64,000 nucleotides of DNA from Triatoma infestans. Lineage: Eukaryota; Arthropoda; Insecta; Hemiptera; Reduviidae. Each line of letters starts with the position of its first letter. The stretch's first letter is position 1. Below are positions 24,101 to 33,665 of the stretch, piece after piece. The notes under the pieces were generated by a model. It did not search any database, was not told the DNA's origin, and saw nothing but the letters and a program-made list of their open reading frames with translations. The DNA is taken from contig JAAEAF010001559.1 of assembly GCA_011037195.1 (NCBI GenBank), forward strand, positions 62,001 through 126,000, read 5' to 3'. Position numbers and translations under genes: made by a program.

Positions 24101-25702
24101 TAAATATTGTATCTAAGTATAAATAAAAAAAACAAAGTCTTTGTTCATAGTATTGGATGATAATATATTTAATGTTTCTAGCTAAATATTATAAGAACTT
24201 AGCCCTCGACTTAAAAAAAAACAAAGTCTTTATTCATAGTATAGGATGATAATATATTTAATGTTTGTTGCTAAATATTATAAAAACTTAGCCCCCGACA
24301 TGGATGTACATCTCACGGCTCAAAAACAATATTACAGTCCTTAACATGTTTCAAGCTAAATATTATAAAATATTAGCCTCGACTTGGAAGACATCTCACG
24401 GCTCGAAAACAATGTTAAAGTCCTTGGATTGTGTTTATCTAAAATATTATAAGTGTAAACATGAATAGAATCCATAAAAATACACAAAGTATTGAATATC
24501 AAAAAATATTAAAGTCCTTAGCTAAATATTATAAAATGTTTGCTCACGACTTGGAAGCCATCTCGCAGCTCAAAAACAATATTACAGTCCTTAGAATGTT
24601 ATTAACAATACATAAAAAAAAACAGTCTTTATTCATAGTATTGAATGATAATTTATTTAATGTTTTTAGCTAAATATTATAAAATATTAGCCCTAGACTT
24701 GGATGACATCTCACGGCTCAAAATCAATATTAAAGTCCTTAGAATGTGTTTATCTAAAATATTATAAGTGTAAACATAATTTAAACATGAACAAAATATC
24801 AAAAAATATTAAAGTCTATAGCTAGATATTATAAAATGTTTGCCCCCACGACTTGGAAGCCATCTCGCGGCTCAAAAACATTATTAAAGTCCTTAAAATG
24901 TTTCAAGCTAAATAGTACACATCTTAGCCGCATGTCGTGTATGTCATCTCACGGCTCAAAAACAATATTCAAGTCCTTAGAATGTTTCTAGCTAAATATT
25001 ATAAAATCTTAGCCGCATGTTCTGTGTGTCATCTCACGGCTCAAAAACACTATTAAAGTCCTTAGAATGTGTTTAGCTAAATATTATAAGTGTAAACATG
25101 AACAAAATATCAAAAAATATTAAAGTGTTTAGCTAAATATTATAAAATAGTAGCCCTCGACTTCGATGACAGTTCGCGGCTCAAAAACATTAAAGTCCTT
25201 AGAATGTGTTTATCTAAAATATTATAAGTGTAAACATGAACAAAAAATATTAAAGTGTTTAGGTAAATATTATAAAATAGTAGCCCTCGACTTGGATGAC
25301 AGTTCACGGCTCAAAAACATTATTAAAGTCCTTAAAATGTTTCAAGCTAAATATTACACATCTTAGCCGCATGCCATCTCCCGGCTCAAAAAAAATTTTT
25401 TTTCCTGACAAATTTCGACCTTATATTTTCAAGCTAAATATTATAAAACATAGCTGCAGGTCAGGCATGCCCATCTCGCGGCTAACAAATATTTTTTTTA
25501 CCTTAGACTGTTTTCAAGCTAGATTTTTCAAAAGTAGCCGCATGTCTGGCATGCCATCTCCCGGCTCAAAAATATTTGTTTTCCTTGGTTAAAAATCAGA
25601 TGGGGGTCTCATCGTAATTTTGTAGCCGCGCGCCAGACCCCTGCCTTCGGGCGTAAATTCATAAGTGCCTGGAGCTCAGAAATTTTGCCGCCAGAACGCC
25701 CC
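21151..25702 (-). repeat. Right arm of the giant inverted repeat
   Basis: Inverted copy of the left arm, 4.55 kb. The tandem array occupies about 22.68-25.55 kb. A private duplication of about 200 bp inside the D1 part (repeated word CATAAGAATTGTCTTTGGCC near 21341 and 21542) is absent from the left arm. The arms are diverged at many sites but keep the same order of segments. Confidence 0.85.
22022..22316 (+). pseudogene. Polinton-type protein-primed DNA polymerase B fragment, right arm
   Basis: Mirror copy of the left-arm fragment. It has the same TYR-rich TELYLTTD region, the same stop after DPSW, then a private frameshift after the CLKYTQ residues that restores at VKLELLTDYD. The segment ends with RHSKAN, after which similarity to polymerases fades. 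A 72-codon frame at 22264-22482 is out of frame with it. Shared and private lesions order the events: inactivation, then arm duplication or inversion, then further decay. The closest relatives could be Polintons or related viral polymerases; I cannot separate these by eye. Confidence 0.8.
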
Positions 25703-26289
25703 AATTACATCTACCCCAATTTATAATGTAATCTGTTAATAGTTAATAATTAACAATAAAGCAGAAATATTTAGAAAAAACTTTAGAATTTCAATTATGA
25801 TAATGTTTCAATATTCTACAAAATCGTGATAGGTTGGAAACGAGTATTGTCTTAAATCAAGGACAAAATGAAATATAGGAAATGAATTTTCTTCTTCTTC
25901 TTCTTCTTCTATTTTTTTTAAGGAAGAAAATACGGTGAAAATAATGAAGTAAATATTATGGAGAAATCAATTTTTATAAAAGAAAATTATAAATAATAAT
26001 ATTGATTTGAGTTTAGTATTATTCATTATTGATCAATCTTCGGAAATTTGCAAGTTTCATTCCAACAGAGTTTTCATTGCAATAGAACACAATTATTTTC
26101 ACATCTCGAGAAATCAATAATTTTTATCATTTCCATTGGGTAAATCTGAAATTCGATTTCCTCTTTTTGTTGGGAACATTGAAATATAACTTAATTTCTT
26201 ACGTAGTTCTGAGATTCTCTTGGCAAATCTGAAATGATTTCTAGGACATTTTCTTCAAAAGGTTTTTCAGAAAATATGTTCATTCCTTT
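25703..26289. other. AT-rich DNA, no gene; TTC microsatellite
   Basis: AT-rich right flank of the giant inverted repeat. A (TTC)n run of about 7 units lies at 25889-25911. No other feature is seen. Confidence 0.6.
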
Positions 26290-26803
26290 TTATTCCTGAT
26301 AACAGGAAGTATGGCAAGTAATCGGGTCAAATTTTTGATATCGAGTTTTTACCGGAAATACACGTTTTGAGGTCCCCTGAGTTCAAATTTTCTATATCGA
26401 ATTTTTCCCAGAAATACACGGTTTGAGGTGCCCTGAATCCATAAAAGTGTTTTTTAGAAAATGGTCTGTGGGTGTATTTATGTGAACAGCATAGCTCAAA
26501 AACGAAAAATCGTAGAAAGTTCAAACTTGATATTCCGTTTAGGTATCACCATGGGATCCGACATGTCTGTCAAAATTCCTCAACTGAAGATACCACTTTA
26601 CTGAATGGTTTTCTTTTTATTTTTTTGCAATTTTTTTTCTAAAAAATGACTAAAGAATTTCTTTAAACTTGATACATTAATTATACATATTAATTGCTAA
26701 AATTTTTATTTGAAACATTTCTCTGGAAAAATTCATTTAAGGCAAGTTTTGGGGGGAGAGGTGGGGGTTATGTTTTCCTCTAAAGTGATATTTTAGTCTA
26801 TTA
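26290..26803 (+). repeat. Dispersed repeat D1, 5' part of an interrupted copy
   Basis: Contains AGTAATCGGGTCAAATTTTT, GATATCGAGTTTTTACCGG, TTTTGAGGTCCCCTGA (with a partial second copy near 26386), TTCCGTTTAGGTATCACCAT, TTTGAAACATTTCTCTGG and CCTCTAAAGTGATATTTTAG. It ends exactly at the TTA where the Harbinger element is inserted; the copy resumes at 27505. Confidence 0.8.
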
Positions 26804-27504
26804 AGGCGGCGATTGACTTATAACGAAACATTGCAATGTAATGCTCTATATGCTTTGTACCGAGCATTATAAGAGTACCTTCAAAACATATAGAAGCGCG
26901 AATGCTCGCTTTGAATGCTTGGTTCAACAGTGCTTCACTTTTCTGACAGTCGATTTGGTGATGTCGATCTTTCGGAAGTTGCTTGTAATGAGATACAATT
27001 ACATAACGCTAAAAAAAAGAGACAAAAGCGGTGGTGGCAAACCAATTTGTTTAGAGAAATAAATGATAATGGTCGGGGGCGACATTGGTGGAAATCTTAA
27101 AAAAAAACAACAGAAAATCAGTGAGCATTGGGGCTGACACTTTCGTCAGAATGTCTTCCACGGATTTTGAATATCTGCTTAATTTAATTATTCCCCGAAT
27201 TGTGAAACAAGACACTATTTTCAGAAAAGCTCTGTCAGTAACGGCGAGGTTGGCAAATCATAGATAAGTATAAATACAATAGGATGAATGTGATGAGTGC
27301 ACTCACAACGAACATGTCCACGACCGGCATTGACTTGTTAAACGTAACAAATTTAGAGGATTCGCGGAAAAAAAAACGACACTCTAGTGTAGTGGAGTGC
27401 GAGTGCTCGAAGCGAGCGGCTTGATTCGCCGCTCGCTTCTCGGCACTGATTACGTTCTGCTCGTATTACATTACAATTGTTTTGTTGCAAGGCAGTCGCT
27501 GCCC
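26804..27504 (+). mobile_element. Internally deleted PIF/Harbinger transposon (701 bp)
   Basis: The ends are imperfect TIRs of about 40 bp: the left begins AGGCGGCGATTGACTTATAA and the reverse complement of the right end begins GGGCAGCGACTGCCTTGCAA, with GAAACATTGCAATGTAATGC matching AAAACAATTGTAATGTAATA further in. A TTA target-site duplication flanks it (26801-26803 and 27505-27507), the usual Harbinger target. Joining the flanks recreates the uninterrupted D1 site seen at 4530 and 52575. The interior carries the start of a Harbinger-type nuclease and then subterminal inverted GCGAGCGGC/GCCGCTCGC sequence. Confidence 0.9.
26915..27267 (+). pseudogene. PIF/Harbinger transposase (nuclease) N-terminal remnant
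   Basis: Two overlapping frames (26915-27100 and 27085-27267) together resemble the start of HARBI1-like nucleases: a basic KKKRQKRWWQTNLF segment, then RMSSTDFEYLLNLI, then a KQDTIFRKALSVTARLA segment. A frameshift lies at an A run near 27100. The DDE catalytic domain, normally the following 200 or so residues, is deleted. The element is thus non-autonomous. Confidence 0.8.
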
Positions 27505-28135
27505 TTATACAATTCTATCATGTAATTAATATTAAATATAATTAAATTGTTGCCAATATTCCAAGTTTGAATAAAAATCGGTTGACCGTAAGTGCGTTTA
27601 TACTGAACAACTGTTTTTTTTTTCAATTTCTGCGATTTTCACCACCACTTGTCGTACCTACTTTTCCAGTTTATCGTTATTTGTTTTTATTTACATTTTG
27701 TCCACTATCTACATAAGCAATTTCAATAACAAAACTATAAAATACCTTCCAAGTTTGCTCAAACATTTTCAACAGCTTCCAATTTTTGAAATGTTATGAC
27801 GATATTAACTGAAATATAATAAATTATATTTTTTCTCAATTATGAAAGTAATAATTCCTTGAAGATAGGAATTCCTATCTTCAATCAATCCCCTGAACAA
27901 CATCTAAAAGAAATAAACCTGGAAAAGAGACGATTGCTTTTGTGTTAAATTTAAGATTAACAAATTATATTCCTACACACACACATACACACAAACCATT
28001 CGCTAATAACAGATGTATTTCCATTCAGATGTATCGCTGGTAAAAATTCATTTTCGGCAATTTGACAATTATACCAGGAGTAACAGAAAGTAATAGTGTG
28101 GTATATAACAAAAAGGCAACAACAAATTTCAAACT
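27505..28135 (+). repeat. Dispersed repeat D1, 3' part of the interrupted copy, and next copy
   Basis: Resumes with TTATACAATTCTATCATG, then TTGCCAATATTCCAAGTTTG, ATCGGTTGACCGTAAGTGCG (core, one change from CCGGAAGTG) and a TTTTTCAATTTCTGCGATTT segment. From 28020 a reverse D1 fragment follows with ACCAGGAGTAACAGAAAGTA. Confidence 0.7.
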
Positions 28136-28157
28136 AGTGAAATTGATTGCTTCGTGT

Positions 28158-28240
28158 AAAAAACACACACGCACACACACACACACACACACACGCACGC
28201 ACACACACACACACGCACGCACACACACACACCACACACA
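28158..28240 (+). repeat. (CA)n microsatellite within D1
   Basis: Over 80 bp of CA dinucleotides with CG interruptions, followed by ACACATACAGACCATTCGTT, the standard D1 flank. Threonine-histidine and valine-cysteine frames on the two strands are artefacts of the repeat. Confidence 0.9.
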
Positions 28241-29549
28241 TACACATACAGACCATTCGTTAAAAACCTTTTTTCTTTTTCAGGGGATCCCCAAAATATG
28301 TATTTCCGGTGAAATCTCAAGTTCGAAAATCTGGCACGATCGCAATACTTAAGAGTTATGCTTTTTTCAATTACTTAATAAAAAGTATCTGGACCTAATA
28401 TCAAATCTTTAACTTTTAACTCATTGGTTACAAAAGTATGTCATCCCGACTCAAAAGGGCCACTGAAATCTATTGTATAGTTCTACTCTTATATAATGTA
28501 AAGCCACTTATATAATACTGTGTCAATTGGAAGTGTGAATTACAAACAGCCGTAAGAGAATTTCAGCGTATTAAATATTATGTGAAACATACATACACAC
28601 ACAATTTTTTTTTAAGAGTTCACCACCGCTTACATGGAACTTTTTTTAAAAAAAAAGTCAGAATTTTAACTAAATGTTTAAGTTCCCTTCACTGCCACCA
28701 GGTTGTAGAGAGAAGAAGTTTAATTGACGCAGCCTCATTTATATTATTTTATAAGTTTTTTCCAACAAGTGTAATTAGTTTGTACATAAGATTTGAGGAA
28801 AATATATGGAACTTTTCGAGAATGATTTTTTCAATATAAATTATTTTATTAAACATATTTAGTTAGTAAACTTATCATTAAACTAAGGATATAATTTATA
28901 GGACTTGGTATATATCGAAATCGTATTTTTAGAAGAAAACCAGAGATTGTCGCCAAACTTCACCGACACTTCACACAGAAAGTAATTTTCCCAGAAAAAT
29001 GTTTCAAATAAAAGTGATAAAAGGACCTTCATATGTATAAATAGGAGACCAAGGTTGGAAGAAAATCGCTTAAGAGTCCCTTCATTGAAAAAACGACAAA
29101 ATTCCCAAGAAATTAAAATTAAAAAAAAAAAAATCAGTAAATTTGATCCACAATTTATTGATGTTTAAATATTTTGTTCAAACACTTACCTCCCCTCCCC
29201 CCACACATACAAATCACAGAATTACATTAGAATCTTTTTTTTCCGACTTCCGAAAGATTATTCTTAGAAAATCTCAATTACAAATAAGTTGATATGATCG
29301 TAAAAATTTTCACTTTCTCTTCCTGTACGTTAAATTTATGCGCAATTGAGATTTAAACCCGGAAATACATGGTTTTGAGGGCCCCTGAGCCAGAAAAAAA
29401 ATGGCTTTTAGAAACTGATGTGTATATGGGTTTACCTATAAGTTTTGTTCAGCATAACTCCAATAAAGGGAGAATCGCAGAAAGCTGAAACTTCATATTT
29501 CGTATAAGAGCTACCAAAGGACACGACCAACACACACAACAAAACCGAT
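28241..29549. repeat. D1 fragments in both orientations
   Basis: Reverse D1 at 28240-28350 (TTTCCGGTGAAATCTCAAG, then TGGCACGATCGCAATACTTA); a CA-rich seed at 28583-28602; reverse D1 at 28990-29170 with TTTCAAATAAAAGTGATAAA; forward D1 at 29340-29515 with AACCCGGAAATACATGG, TTTTGAGGGCCCCTGAG and AGAATCGCAGAAAGCTGAAA. No gene is seen. Confidence 0.6.
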
Positions 29550-31176
29550 TGTTTGGTTTGTTTTCGTTTTGGTTGGTTTATGTTGGTTTTGGTTGGTTTT
29601 TCTTAGTTTGGGTTGAATTTCCGTTGGTTTTGGTTGGTTTTTTGCTAGTGTTGGTTGGTTTTTAGTTGGTTTTTGTACGTTTTGGTTAACTTTTGGTTGG
29701 TTTTGGTTCGTTTTACTTGGTTTTGGTTGGTCATTTGTTGATTCTGATTGATTATTGTTAGTTTTGTTTCGTTTATTGCCGGTTATGGTTAATTTTTGTT
29801 GGTTATGGTTAGGTTCATGTTGGTTTTGGATGGTTTTTGTTAGTTATTTTTCGGTTTTGGTTGGTTTTTGTTAGTTTTAGTTGGTTTTGCTTGTTTTTTG
29901 CTGGTTTTGGTTGGTTTTTAGTTCGTTTTGGTTAACTTTTTGTTGGTATTAGTTCGTTTTACTTAGTTTTAGTTGGTCATTTGTTGATTTTGGTTGTTTA
30001 TTGTTAGTTTTGGTTGGTTTATTGTCGGTTATGGTTGGTTTTTATTGGTCATGGTTAGTTTCATGTTGGTTTTGGTTGGTTTTTGTTAGTTATTTGTAGG
30101 TTTTGGTTGGCTTTTGTTGGTTTTCCTGGTTTTGGTTGGTTTTTATTTGATTTTGGTTGGTTTTGTTCGTTTTGGTTAATTTTTTATTGGCTTTGGTTCA
30201 ATACAGTTGGTTTTGATTGGTTATCTGTTGATTGTGGTTGGTTTTCGTAAGTTTTGATGGTTTTTATTGCTTTTGCTTGGTTTTTAGTTATGGTTAGTTT
30301 CATGTTGGTTTGGTTGGTTTTTGTTTGTTGTGGTTGATTTCATGTTGGTTTTGGTTGGTTTTTTTATTGTTTTTTTTTATTGGTTTTGGTTGCTTTTGGT
30401 TAGTTATTGTTGGTTTTGGTTAGATTTTTGTTGATTTTAGTTTTTTTTGTGTAGGTTTTGGTTAATTTTTTGTTTGTTTTTAGTTGGTTTTGGTTGGTTT
30501 TTGTTGGTTTTGGTTAGTTTTTTGTTGGTTTTTATTGTTTTGTTTTGTTTTTTATCGGTTTTGGTAGGTTTTTTGTGGCTTTTGTTGGTTATTTGTCAGT
30601 TTGGTTGGTTTTTGTTGGTTATGCATGGTTTCATGTTAGTTTTGGTTGGTTCTTGTTAGTTTTGGTTGGTTCTTGTTAGTTTTGGTTGGTTTTCCTTGGT
30701 TTTTGCTGGTTTTGGTTGGTTTTTGTTAGTTATTTGTCGGTTTTGGTTGATTTTTGTTAGTTTTGGTTGGTTTTAGTTGGTTTTGGTTGGTTTTTATACG
30801 TTTTGGTTGATTTTTTATTGGCATTGGTACGATATAGTTGGTTTTGATAGGTTATTTGTTGATTTTGGTTGGTTTTTGTAAGTTTTGGTTGCTTTTGGTT
30901 GGTTTTTAGTTATGGTTAGTTTCATGTGGGTTTTGATCGGTTTTTGTTAGTTTTTGTCGGTTTTGGTTGGTTTTTGTTGGTTATGGTTCGTTTCATGTAG
31001 GTTTTGGTTAATTTTTTGTTGGTTTTTAATTGGTTTTGGTTGGTTTTTGTTTGGTTTTGGTTAGTTTTATGTTGTTTTTGGTGGTTTTGTTTGTTTTATT
31101 TGGTTTTTTATCGGTTTTGGTAGGTTTTCATTGGTTTTTTTAATTGGTTTTCGTGAATTTTTTTGTTGGTTTTCGG
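29550..31176 (+). repeat. G/T minisatellite, 1.6 kb
   Basis: The plus strand is almost only G and T, built from TTGGTTTTGGTTGG and GGTTTTTGTTAG-like units of about 10-12 bp that combine into longer imperfect units. D1 sequence borders it on both sides (29440-29515 and from 31180), so it probably expanded within a D1 copy. A hydrophobic 70-codon frame at 30447-30659 is an artefact of the repeat. Confidence 0.9.
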
Positions 31177-32390
31177 TCAAAATAAGTTAACCAGAAATAT
31201 CCTACAAAAAAAAAAAAAATATAATTCTTTAAACTTCTATAGATGAAACATTTCTCCGGAAAAATTCATTCAAAAGGGATTTTCTCAGTAACGGAATTAC
31301 TTTTTTTTTATTAATGTTACTATCTTTTTTCTCTAAAGGCAATACTAATTTTTATTAAAAGATACCATCGTTTATATAATATTAATTAGAATTTATTATT
31401 TGGCCAAAATTCCATGTTTAAAGAGAATCAATTTACCGGAAAGTTCAAACTTTTTTTTGCCTAATTTTATTCGGAGACCTAATTTGTACAACCATTGTGT
31501 TATATATGAAATTTGTAACTGGTTAATATTGAGAAAATATAAATTGTGTTTTATATTTCAATTAAAAAAAAAAGAAAAAAAAAGGGCATATAAATAATTT
31601 ACCTCTAAACTTATCTTAGGAAATTATGTTAATGTAGTTTCAATAACTTCAATAACATGACATAGAAATAAAAAGTACATTTTATGGAATTAAAGTTAAG
31701 GTTGTTTGGATAAATATTTTATTAAAATTTAAGTACACGGTTAATAGTTATTAATTTAATTTGCATCCTTTCTCTAAAGTCTAGACAAGAGAATATTATT
31801 AATTAATGTGAGGAAAAAAGGTTTCGTTTGAGTTATTATCTTTATAGTAATAATAATAGAAAAAAAAAAACCAAACACAAAATTGAGGTTGGTGGATATC
31901 GACCATATTAAATTTCTATAATTTTGCGTTCAATTGTTTTCCTTGTTTGGAAAATACATCATCATATACATTACATAATTTAGAAATAATTTTTTTTTTA
32001 CTCTTAATGATGTGTTAGACATGTATAAACATGTACGACCAATGTTTGTATTTTTTCCATATTTTTTCTCTTTAATAATGCAATCGGATTTTTTGTTTTG
32101 TTTGTTAATAATGCAATTGCACGATGCTCGATGCTGGTTTGGAGATTCATTTGTTTAATTTTTTTGTTAACTTACAACATTGTTTAAAATTGTCTTTAAA
32201 CTTGCCATATTCATTGCAATTTTAATACAAAATATTAAATTGACGAATATTTTTTCTATAAACTTTTGCCAATAAAGATATAGAGGAGTTGGTGAGGTAA
32301 ATATTTGTATGCACCTATTCATGGGGCAAGCATTACTTGAAATGATTATATTGTAACCCAGAAGAGAGCACCAATTCAAAAAAAAAAAAA
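31177..32390. repeat. D1 copy followed by AT-rich DNA
   Basis: 31190-31450 has forward D1 with AAACATTTCTCCGGAAAAAT and AATCAATTTACCGGAAAGTT. From 31450 to 32390 the DNA is AT-rich with no recognisable feature; frames of 60-70 codons show no domain. Confidence 0.55.
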
Positions 32391-32467
32391 CTTGATGTTG
32401 TGGTGGTTTCCGCAGAGCTGGAAAGCATCAAAGACATTATCCGTGATGGCCTGCTTCTTTTCGTGAT

Positions 32468-32505
32468 CATCGACCGGTTTCGGGCGTTTGCCCATCATCA
32501 GGATG
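32468..32505 (-). ncRNA. Hammerhead-like ribozyme motif (family A, left)
   Basis: Minus strand, in order: helix I strand CATC, core CTGATGA, one extra T, helix II GGGC/GCCC closed by AAAC, core GAAA, CCGG, TC, then GATG pairing with the first CATC. All core positions of a type I hammerhead are present, with cleavage expected after the C of GGTC. Two features are unusual: one extra nucleotide before helix II, and a helix III that is only the self-complementary ACCGGT with no loop. Confidence 0.65.
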
Positions 32506-32605
32506 TTTTTGTCAAACGGTGAATAACAAAGACTTGTACAGAGCACATACAGTTGATACACTCAAGTGCATGTGTATCTGTATGTATATGTACAGGATGT
32601 GAAAA

Positions 32606-32643
32606 CATCCTGATGATGGACGAACGCCCGAAACCGGTCGATG
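32606..32643 (+). ncRNA. Hammerhead-like ribozyme motif (family A, right)
   Basis: Plus strand: CATC at 32606-32609, CTGATGA at 32610-32616, an extra T, helix II GGAC/GCCC with one A-C mismatch and a GAAC loop, GAAA at 32630-32633, CCGG, TC, and GATG at 32640-32643 pairing with CATC. The core is complete; helix II is weaker than in the left copy. Confidence 0.6.
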
Positions 32644-32700
32644 ACCACAAAAAAAAAGTAGGCTATCACAGAAAATGTCTCTGAAAAAAACACTATAACA

Positions 32701-33334
32701 ACAACCAAAAAAAAAATCTTAGAACCACCAAAAAATGAAGTTTCCCAGAAAAAATTGTTTAAAATAAACGTGCCATTTTTGAGAAAATCCCCCTCCAAAA
32801 AATTGTAAATAAAAAATCTTCAAAGTCGCACGCACTTCCGGTTAACCGATTTTTTTTCAATCATTTACAATTCCACCATTACTTTGAATGTACCTTCATA
32901 GTACTGGTACTATATTTTGTATTGAAGTAAGTACTTTAGAAGAGAGCTTAAAAGTTGCCCCTCTTTCCCCCAGAACCACCAAAAAAATGTTTCAAATAAA
33001 AGTGATAAGCATTTTACGTGTTTACTTCACAGCAAACAAAGTTCAAAGAAAATCGCTGAAGCTATTTTTGAAAAAGATCGTAAAATACTGAAAAAAAGAA
33101 GAAAAAAAAATCGCATTTCCGGTAGTATCAAGATAACCTTTACACCAGATGCGACGGTAATACTTAATCGAAATATCAAGTTTGTGCTATCTGGTTAATT
33201 CGTTTTTTAGGATATTTTATTCAAACGCACACACCATTTGCTAAAAACATTTTTTTCCATAGTTAGGAGGAGTGCTTTGTAAGGGCAGTTTAAATTCATA
33301 CCTACTTATAGGCATTAATACCTCCCTACAATTA
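32701..33334 (-). repeat. Dispersed repeat D1 (reverse)
   Basis: Plus strand shows CGCACGCACTTCCGGTTAAC (core at 32827-32846), TTTCAAATAAAAGTGATAAG, CGCATTTCCGGTAGTATCAA, a segment ending AATATCAAGTTTGTGC, then CGCACACACCATTTGCTAAA. No gene is seen. Confidence 0.7.
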
Positions 33335-33665
33335 TAATGGATATGAGAAGGAGAGAGAGAATTAGAGAGAATGGATTTTTAGAGAAATAAACTAGATGAT
33401 GTGATGAACATACTGTATAATGAATGGAACACGCAAACTGCAAGCACTTTACAGTATAATAGAAGTTAGGTAGTGAGAGAAATATAAAGAGACAGACTAG
33501 CTGAGATTGGTTGTAAATTGGTCGTAAACTCTTACTGTACGGCTAGCTCAGCTGTATATATCTAGAATTTCCCACCCTAATCTGACCTAGTTAAGCAAGT
33601 AACTAGGCTGATTCTTCGTTCTTCGGATCCTATAAATCCTTAGTGATTCAGTCCCAATACAAAAA
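33335..33665 (-). mobile_element. LTR-like repeat (family L), reverse copy
   Basis: On the minus strand this begins near TGTATTGGGACTGAATCACT and contains TAGGATCCGAAGAACGAAGA, a TATATAC segment, TTTACGACCAATTTACAACC, AGTCTGTCTCTTTATATTTC, CACTACCTAACTTCTATTAT and CCATTATAATTG near the end. It matches, with divergence, the plus-strand copies at 40853 and 41290. The TGT start and repeated solo occurrence suggest LTRs, but a matching CA end and target duplication are not established. Confidence 0.6.

Larger units (their letters stand above)
13773..25702. mobile_element. Giant inverted-repeat (foldback-like) element, 11.9 kb
   Basis: Left arm 13773-20437 and right arm 21151-25702 are inverted copies around a 713-bp spacer. 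Outer ends match closely: left reads GTTCTGGCGGCAAAATTT then GGCACTTATGAATTTACGCC, and the reverse complement of 25580-25702 reads the same with few changes. Inner ends share GGGCGCTCGGCAAAG. From outside in, each arm holds a GC-richer end, a long array of hairpin-bearing tandem units, a stretch with ACTAGTATACTATG repeats, a Polinton-type DNA polymerase fragment, a D1 copy and a GCATCCAGCGACG-like inner end. The left arm is longer because its array has more units. Drosophila FB/Galileo elements have comparable tandem-repeat TIRs. No transposase and no convincing target-site duplication are visible. Confidence 0.85.
32392..32700. mobile_element. Palindromic ribozyme-bearing element, family A copy 1
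   Basis: Inverted-repeat element of about 300 bp. The left half reads GTTGTGGTGGTTTCCGCAG, GCTGGAAAGCATCAAAGACA, then CCTGCTTCTTTTCGTGATC, and the right half ends GATGACCACAAAAAAAAAG, GGCTATCACAGAAAATGTCT. Each half contains a hammerhead-like motif, on opposite strands (32468-32505 minus, 32606-32643 plus). The unpaired middle (about 32510-32600) has ACTTGTACAGAGCACATA. Hammerhead motifs are known from terminal repeats of Penelope-like retroelements and from retrozymes, and I infer this type of origin. No reverse transcriptase or GIY-YIG domain is nearby. Confidence 0.7.

Noticed and set aside
13900..25550. CRISPR-like array because of regularly spaced palindromic repeats
   Set aside because: Repeats and intervals both recur, units vary in length from 80 to 200 bp, the array is inverted in the second arm, and the genome is eukaryotic.
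28062..28352. 96-codon Thr-His-rich frame
   Set aside because: It is the CA microsatellite translated; the opposite strand gives an equally artificial Val-Cys frame.
30447..30659. Hydrophobic 70-codon frame resembling a membrane protein
   Set aside because: G/T-only DNA encodes Leu, Val, Phe, Trp and Gly by necessity.
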